Below are positions 60,041-64,000 of a DNA stretch of 64,000 bases, one piece after another; within the stretch, counting starts at the first letter, position 1, and each line of letters begins with the position of its first letter. The position numbers and the translations under genes were made by a program. Source of the stretch: Planctomycetota bacterium (lineage in GTDB: Bacteria; Planctomycetota; MHYJ01; JACQXL01; JACRIJ01); contig JACRIJ010000031.1 in NCBI GenBank assembly GCA_016220095.1, positions 1 through 64,000 on the forward strand, in the 5' to 3' direction. The notes under the pieces are model-generated. The model was not told the origin of the DNA. It ran no database searches and was given only the letters and a program-made list of their open reading frames with translations.

Positions 60041-62188
60041 TTTGAGTTCTTCCAGCTTCTTTTTTGCCGGCATGAAATCAGGCGTGATTGCGAGTATTTC
60101 TTCCAATTTCCGGATTAATGCTTCTTTTGGCGTTGCCGGCGCGGACGGCTGTTTCTGCAGGGCAGGTTCTGCGCCAGTTTTTGCTTCATCCTGTTCTTCT
60201 CTTGTGCCGAAACCTGTCTGTTCTTTATCGCTGTTTCCGGGTGCGCCCGACGCTTTTTCCGCAGATTGTCCTTCTAATTCAGGCGTTTTGTTCAGTTTGT
60301 CGTTTGCAATTGCGACTTGCGGCGTCACGGGCGGCGCATTGACCGCGGGAATGGCGTTACCAGCGAGTTCTGCGGTTTTTTCCTGCAACGCAAGACCAGC
60401 ATGTGCGGTTTTATCTACATCTTTGTTTATCTCCGCGTTTTTATTTTTTTCAGAAGGATTTCCTTTCAGGTCTTCCATGTCCTCAAATGCGAGGTCGCCT
60501 GCCTGCGAACCGTATTCCTCGGATTCATTTATGGCTTCGTAGAACATTTTTACCGCGATAAGGCGGTTTTCGTCGTCATTGATAAATCCTTGCGCTCTGG
60601 ACCTTTCCATGCTCATTTTTGCCTGCCCATCTAAATTCTTCTTCTCTTTGGCATCTGCCGCAAATAACCGTTCGCTGATGGATTTGTCGGTGAAGGCTAC
60701 GAGCGCGCCTTGCCCGAGTTTTTTATCCATATTCATTATGATTTTGCTTGACAGGTCGTCAATCAGTGAGAATATTTTGGATTCAACGTTTTCGCTTTTT
60801 GCCGCGGCTATGACATTGCCGGCCGGAAGTTCATAGACCTTGATGTCCACTGCGAGCAGATCCGCTGTTCTCATAAAACTGCTTGTAATTATTAATGACG
60901 CGTCAAGTTCCTTCAGTATGCTGTCGGGAATGGAATTCAGTTCAACTATCGGCCCTGAAGAGGTCATTTTTTTTCTGAGAATGTCGCGCGAAATAAGTTT
61001 CAGGTATTGGCAGTCCGACAGGTCTGTCGCGAGCATTTCCGGGATAGCGGTTCTTAACCAGTTGATGTCGGCTTCTCCGGTAGTGTTTTGGGAATCAAGC
61101 ACGAGTATGACCTTGGGAAATTCATTCTTTACCGAAGGCGCGGGAGGAATGGCAACGGCGGTTTTGACTGTGTCCGTTGAATCGTGTCGGGTTATAGCCG
61201 GGTTTTGCCCGTTCGGTGCATCGTTTTTCTTGGATACAATAATTACAGCTAAGGCTATCAGTATAAGAATCGCGGCTGCGGCGCCTGCGAAGCGCAGTGC
61301 GCCGCTTTTGCGCCTGCGTGTTGAAACAGGTTTGCGCCTGCGTACAGGGCGGTTTTCAAGGATATCGTCAATTATGGTGATGAGTTCGTCGGCGGACGGG
61401 CGGTCTTTGCCATTCTTTGAGAGCATTTCATCTATCAATTGAGCCACGGGTTCCGGCACATCGGGGTTAATGGTTCTTATATCCGGAGGCGGGTCGTTTA
61501 TTATTTTTGAAAAAAGCGCGTAAGGCGTATCGCCAGTGTACGGCATCTTGCCTGTAATCATTTCATACAGAACAACCCCGAGCGAATAGATGTCTGATTT
61601 GCCGTCCAGCACTCCGCCTTCGCATTGTTCCGGCGAACTGTACTCCGGCGTGCCCAGATAAGTTCCGGTTTCGGTCATCTTGGAATCCGATTTCAATTCC
61701 TTGGCGAGCCCGAAATCCATTACCTTAACCACGCCATCTGTGGTGAGCATTATATTGCCGGGTTTGAGGTCGCGATGGACTATTCCCTGCTTATGCGCGA
61801 AAGATACGGCGCGCGATGTTTGCTTGAGTATATTGAGTGCCTTTATGTGACTGAGGGTTCCGTTTTTCGTTATGTGTTCGGCGAGAGACATGCCTTTTAT
61901 GTGCTGCATGGCTATGTAGCACAGGCTGTTGATTTCACCAACCGAGTAAACCGTGGCGATATTCTGATGTTCAAGCTTTGCGGCCGTGCGGGCTTCTTTT
62001 ATAAATCTTGCCTTGAATTGAGAATCCTTTGACAGGTCCTTATTGAGTATTTTTATTGCGACAGTCCTGTCAAGGGCTTCCTCGTATGCCTCATAAACCT
62101 GGCCCATTCCACCTTTTCCGAGCTGTTTTATTATCGTATAATGCCCGAATTTTTTTGTACCTGGGTTTTTACTGCTTTCTGTTGCCAT
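60020..62188 (-). CDS. Membrane Ser/Thr protein kinase with TolB/FlgO-like sensor part
   Basis: A 722-residue protein. The kinase domain (about 15-275) has GKGGMGQVYE (24-33), catalytic Lys46, HRDLKPGN (138-145), DFG (158-160) and SPEQ; all catalytic residues are intact. One transmembrane helix (about 299-319) is followed by an extracytoplasmic domain (about 350-500: ILVLDSQNTTGEADINWLRTAIPEML) of the TolB-N/CsgG-like class seen in receptor kinases, then a long Ala/Glu/Lys-rich low-complexity tail. It is third in a sigma, anti-sigma, kinase transcript with only 12 bases to the anti-sigma gene. Confidence 0.9.
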   Translation of the reverse strand: MATESSKNPGTKKFGHYTIIKQLGKGGMGQVYEAYEEALDRTVAIKILNKDLSKDSQFKARFIKEARTAAKLEHQNIATVYSVGEINSLCYIAMQHIKGMSLAEHITKNGTLSHIKALNILKQTSRAVSFAHKQGIVHRDLKPGNIMLTTDGVVKVMDFGLAKELKSDSKMTETGTYLGTPEYSSPEQCEGGVLDGKSDIYSLGVVLYEMITGKMPYTGDTPYALFSKIINDPPPDIRTINPDVPEPVAQLIDEMLSKNGKDRPSADELITIIDDILENRPVRRRKPVSTRRRKSGALRFAGAAAAILILIALAVIIVSKKNDAPNGQNPAITRHDSTDTVKTAVAIPPAPSVKNEFPKVILVLDSQNTTGEADINWLRTAIPEMLATDLSDCQYLKLISRDILRKKMTSSGPIVELNSIPDSILKELDASLIITSSFMRTADLLAVDIKVYELPAGNVIAAAKSENVESKIFSLIDDLSSKIIMNMDKKLGQGALVAFTDKSISERLFAADAKEKKNLDGQAKMSMERSRAQGFINDDENRLIAVKMFYEAINESEEYGSQAGDLAFEDMEDLKGNPSEKNKNAEINKDVDKTAHAGLALQEKTAELAGNAIPAVNAPPVTPQVAIANDKLNKTPELEGQSAEKASGAPGNSDKEQTGFGTREEQDEAKTGAEPALQKQPSAPATPKEALIRKLEEILAITPDFMPAKKKLEELKRTAGNE

Positions 62189-62200
62189 AATAATTGCCTG

Positions 62201-63583
62201 TTATTTGGTTTTATCAATTATAAAAACTATTCTTATCTTTTTTCTTGCGGGAATTTTTGCCCTGACGGCCTTGTCCATTTTCTGGCCGTATGCTTCTTTT
62301 TCGAGTTCTTTGCGCGATTCTTCCGCCTTTGTCTTGTCGGTCAGGTCGGAGCCAATCTGCCTCTCGGTATCAGCCGTTGGCGCGTTTGTAGCGGGCTTTG
62401 GAGCGGGTGATGCGCCGGGCGAGATGACCATAGGCGGCATCGGCTGTCTGGAGGGCGCGGATTCAGCCGGCGAGGGTGGCGGGGTTATGGGTGATGACTG
62501 GGGTTTTTTAGCGTCCTGTGCTAATCCGCCGCCGGCACTGCCTGTAACTGCCGCATTGCTTGACAGGTCTCCTTCGGCATTTTTTTCATTTTCAGTTAAT
62601 TCGCCTTCGGAGATGTTTTTCGCGGAATCATTTTTCTTTTCAAGTTTCAGCGCTGTTGATGCGCCGAAACCGCGTGCTTCTTCGTTTTGTGATTTTTCCT
62701 GTGCTCTGGAGGGGGCTTTGGCAAAGGCGAACAACTTTTGTTCTTGTTCTGCCGTAAGTTCTACTGTCACGGAAAGCGCCGCGGTTTTTGCATTTTTACC
62801 GCCTGAGTATTCTTTTTCTTTTAGGGTGTTGCCTTTGCTGTCTTTCTGGTACTGGTATTCAAAGAGTTCCTTTGCCTTTTCGGGCTGGTCATAATCCTGG
62901 TAAACGTTCATGCGGTCCAATTCGTTCTGAAACGCAAGCAGTACTTCGGGCAGTTCCTGCTCGGAAACGGTTAAGCTATAGACTGTTTCCGGAGACTCGC
63001 CCCAATCGTTTTCATCAGCGTCCGCAAGTTCATCGTTTGTTTCCAGGGAATCTTCATTTTCCGGATATGCGCCATTGGCATTGTTGTTGATGGTATCCAT
63101 GACAAAGCCGTCGCGGTTGCGTTCGTCTGACTTTTTCGTTTCCCTGAATTCTTCCGTAGCGTTGTCTTGTTTCATGGCCATCGGTTTGGCGGGGGCGTCA
63201 ATAGTACTTATGTCTGTTTCGGGTTGCGGGTCATATTGCGTTGTTTTGACATTGGGCGTAATTAATGCGTAGAAGGCTATTAACAACCCGGCCGCGGCCG
63301 CAGTAAGTATTGCTACGGGCTTGAAGAACCTGATGTGAAGTGCCGGTTTCTGGTAGACGGGGTGCGCGTGCTGTATTTTTGCCTTTATTTCACAGCAGGC
63401 ATCCTGCGGGGCGGAAAGCCTTGGCAGGCTCGAAATCGCCTGTACGGTCAAACTGAGTTCTTCCAGTTCTTTTTTGCAGGCAGGGCATTCTCCGATATGG
63501 CGCTCTACCTGAATTTTTTCTTCAGGATTGAGTTCCTTATCAAGGTAAGCCGAAAGTTGTTCTTTTATGAGTTCGCACTTCAT
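62201..63583 (-). CDS. Zinc-finger anti-sigma factor with long disordered periplasmic part
   Basis: A 460-residue protein. The N-terminus is a zf-HC2/RskA-type anti-sigma domain with Cys3, His29, Cys33 and Cys36 as zinc ligands. One transmembrane helix (about 88-108) leads to a long outside region: acidic, low-complexity (about 120-200), a more ordered block with SVTVEL and EQKLFAFAKAP (about 205-290), then Pro/Ala/Ser-rich sequence. It should hold the adjacent ECF sigma factor at the membrane until a signal is sensed. It lies 37 bases after the sigma gene. Confidence 0.87.
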   Translation of the reverse strand: MKCELIKEQLSAYLDKELNPEEKIQVERHIGECPACKKELEELSLTVQAISSLPRLSAPQDACCEIKAKIQHAHPVYQKPALHIRFFKPVAILTAAAAGLLIAFYALITPNVKTTQYDPQPETDISTIDAPAKPMAMKQDNATEEFRETKKSDERNRDGFVMDTINNNANGAYPENEDSLETNDELADADENDWGESPETVYSLTVSEQELPEVLLAFQNELDRMNVYQDYDQPEKAKELFEYQYQKDSKGNTLKEKEYSGGKNAKTAALSVTVELTAEQEQKLFAFAKAPSRAQEKSQNEEARGFGASTALKLEKKNDSAKNISEGELTENEKNAEGDLSSNAAVTGSAGGGLAQDAKKPQSSPITPPPSPAESAPSRQPMPPMVISPGASPAPKPATNAPTADTERQIGSDLTDKTKAEESRKELEKEAYGQKMDKAVRAKIPARKKIRIVFIIDKTK

Positions 63584-63620
63584 GTTTATATTGCCTTTCG
63601 TACTCTTTGACGCCGTATTG

Positions 63621-64000
63621 TCAAAAAAGTTCCATGTCTTTTAAAATTTCTTTTAGTTCCGTCCGGCCTCTGTGTATGCGTGACCGTACGGTGCCTGCGG
63701 GCAATTCAAGCACTTCGGCTATTTCATCGTAACTTAGGCCGTTGATGTCTCTAAGGATTATCGCCTGCCTGGAGTCTTCTGAAAGGGAATTGATAGCCTT
63801 TTGGATAATCGCGTTTTTCTCGCGTTGTTCAATGGTTGAAACCGGGTTCATTTCCGAGTCCGGAAGGTCAAATTGCCGGTCATCATCGCTGTCCGGTTTT
63901 GAAAACGCGCTCATCGGCGTTGCCGGCCTGCGCACGTTTGACCTCTGCCGGCTAATGCAGAGGTTGATAGCGATGCGGTAAATCCATGTGTAAAATGATG
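63621..64000 (-). CDS. ECF sigma factor, 5' end beyond the window
   Basis: The frame stays open to the window edge, so the first part is missing. Visible at the N-terminal side is the end of region 2 (FYTWIYRIAINLCISRQRS), then a linker and region 4 (SEDSRQAIILRDINGLSYDEIAEVLELPAGTVRSRIHRGR), the -35-binding helix-turn-helix of ECF/SigE-type sigma factors. It directs RNA polymerase to stress or envelope regulons. Immediately followed by its anti-sigma gene and a Ser/Thr kinase. Confidence 0.9.
   Translation of the reverse strand, partial: SFYTWIYRIAINLCISRQRSNVRRPATPMSAFSKPDSDDDRQFDLPDSEMNPVSTIEQREKNAIIQKAINSLSEDSRQAIILRDINGLSYDEIAEVLELPAGTVRSRIHRGRTELKEILKDMELF

Overview
The window looks like chromosomal DNA of an uncultured Gram-negative-type bacterium, most plausibly of the PVC / Planctomycetota-Omnitrophota kind. 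This is inferred from gene content: Ser/Thr kinases fused to TPR or sensor tails, FG-GAP/UnbV and TolB-type propellers, a DUF1570-like TPR metallopeptidase, a VIT-VWA-TPR giant, zinc-ribbon rhomboids, many lipoproteins, and an ECF sigma factor with its anti-sigma. No ribosomal RNA is present to fix the lineage. Gene density is high, the standard bacterial code is used throughout, and no prophage, insertion sequence with a transposase, or CRISPR array is visible. The first 79 bases are a pure C run, probably a contig-end artefact.

Layout. 0.5-8 kb: orphan KorD-like ferredoxin, a TPR-membrane/TPR-AAA pair, two palindromic MITE-like elements, a DDAH-type hydrolase and a 974-residue kinase-TPR protein. 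8-17 kb: tRNA-Ser, TolB-type propeller, a rhomboid lacking its catalytic His, an UnbV lipoprotein, and secreted coiled-coil and TPR-peptidase proteins. 17-27 kb: an antitoxin with a decayed VapC toxin, a PARG-like hydrolase, acyl-CoA ligase, a second (apparently active) rhomboid, acetate transporter, another MITE, a propeller and a PAS histidine kinase. 27-36 kb: a 2451-residue VIT-VWA-TPR protein translationally coupled to a membrane protein. 36-42 kb: ERCC4 nuclease, NUDIX, mcsA-mcsB and ileS. 42-51 kb: transglutaminase-like TPR lipoprotein, sulfatase-like membrane enzyme, tRNA-Leu, queC-queE, SurA-like isomerase and a sugar epimerase. 51-60 kb: cobU, bioA, pilB-pilC-histidine kinase, cobT. 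60-64 kb: ECF sigma, anti-sigma and a second Ser/Thr kinase, on the minus strand, running off the window.

How the genes work together. Clear functional groups are envelope signalling (sigma/anti-sigma/kinase, two histidine kinases, the large kinase), type IV pilus or type II secretion core (pilB, pilC), cofactor salvage (cobU and cobT for cobamide lower-ligand attachment, bioA for biotin, queC/queE for preQ0), protein quality control (mcsAB, SurA-like isomerase, rhomboids) and a large periplasmic TPR repertoire.

The most unusual signal is non-coding. At least a dozen intergenic stretches consist of degenerate seven-base units kept in strict register, each with its own consensus (GATNNNN, NNNCGGN, NNNNGTC, NNNNTTC, TCGNTAC and so on). 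Many run across the stop codon of the adjacent gene. Other spacers carry 9-, 10/11-, 17- and 56-base periodicities and two related families of palindromic elements that share a GCCTCAGT end. Sigma-70-like promoters with 16-18 base spacing are frequent, and two lie so close to the ATG that leaderless transcripts are predicted.
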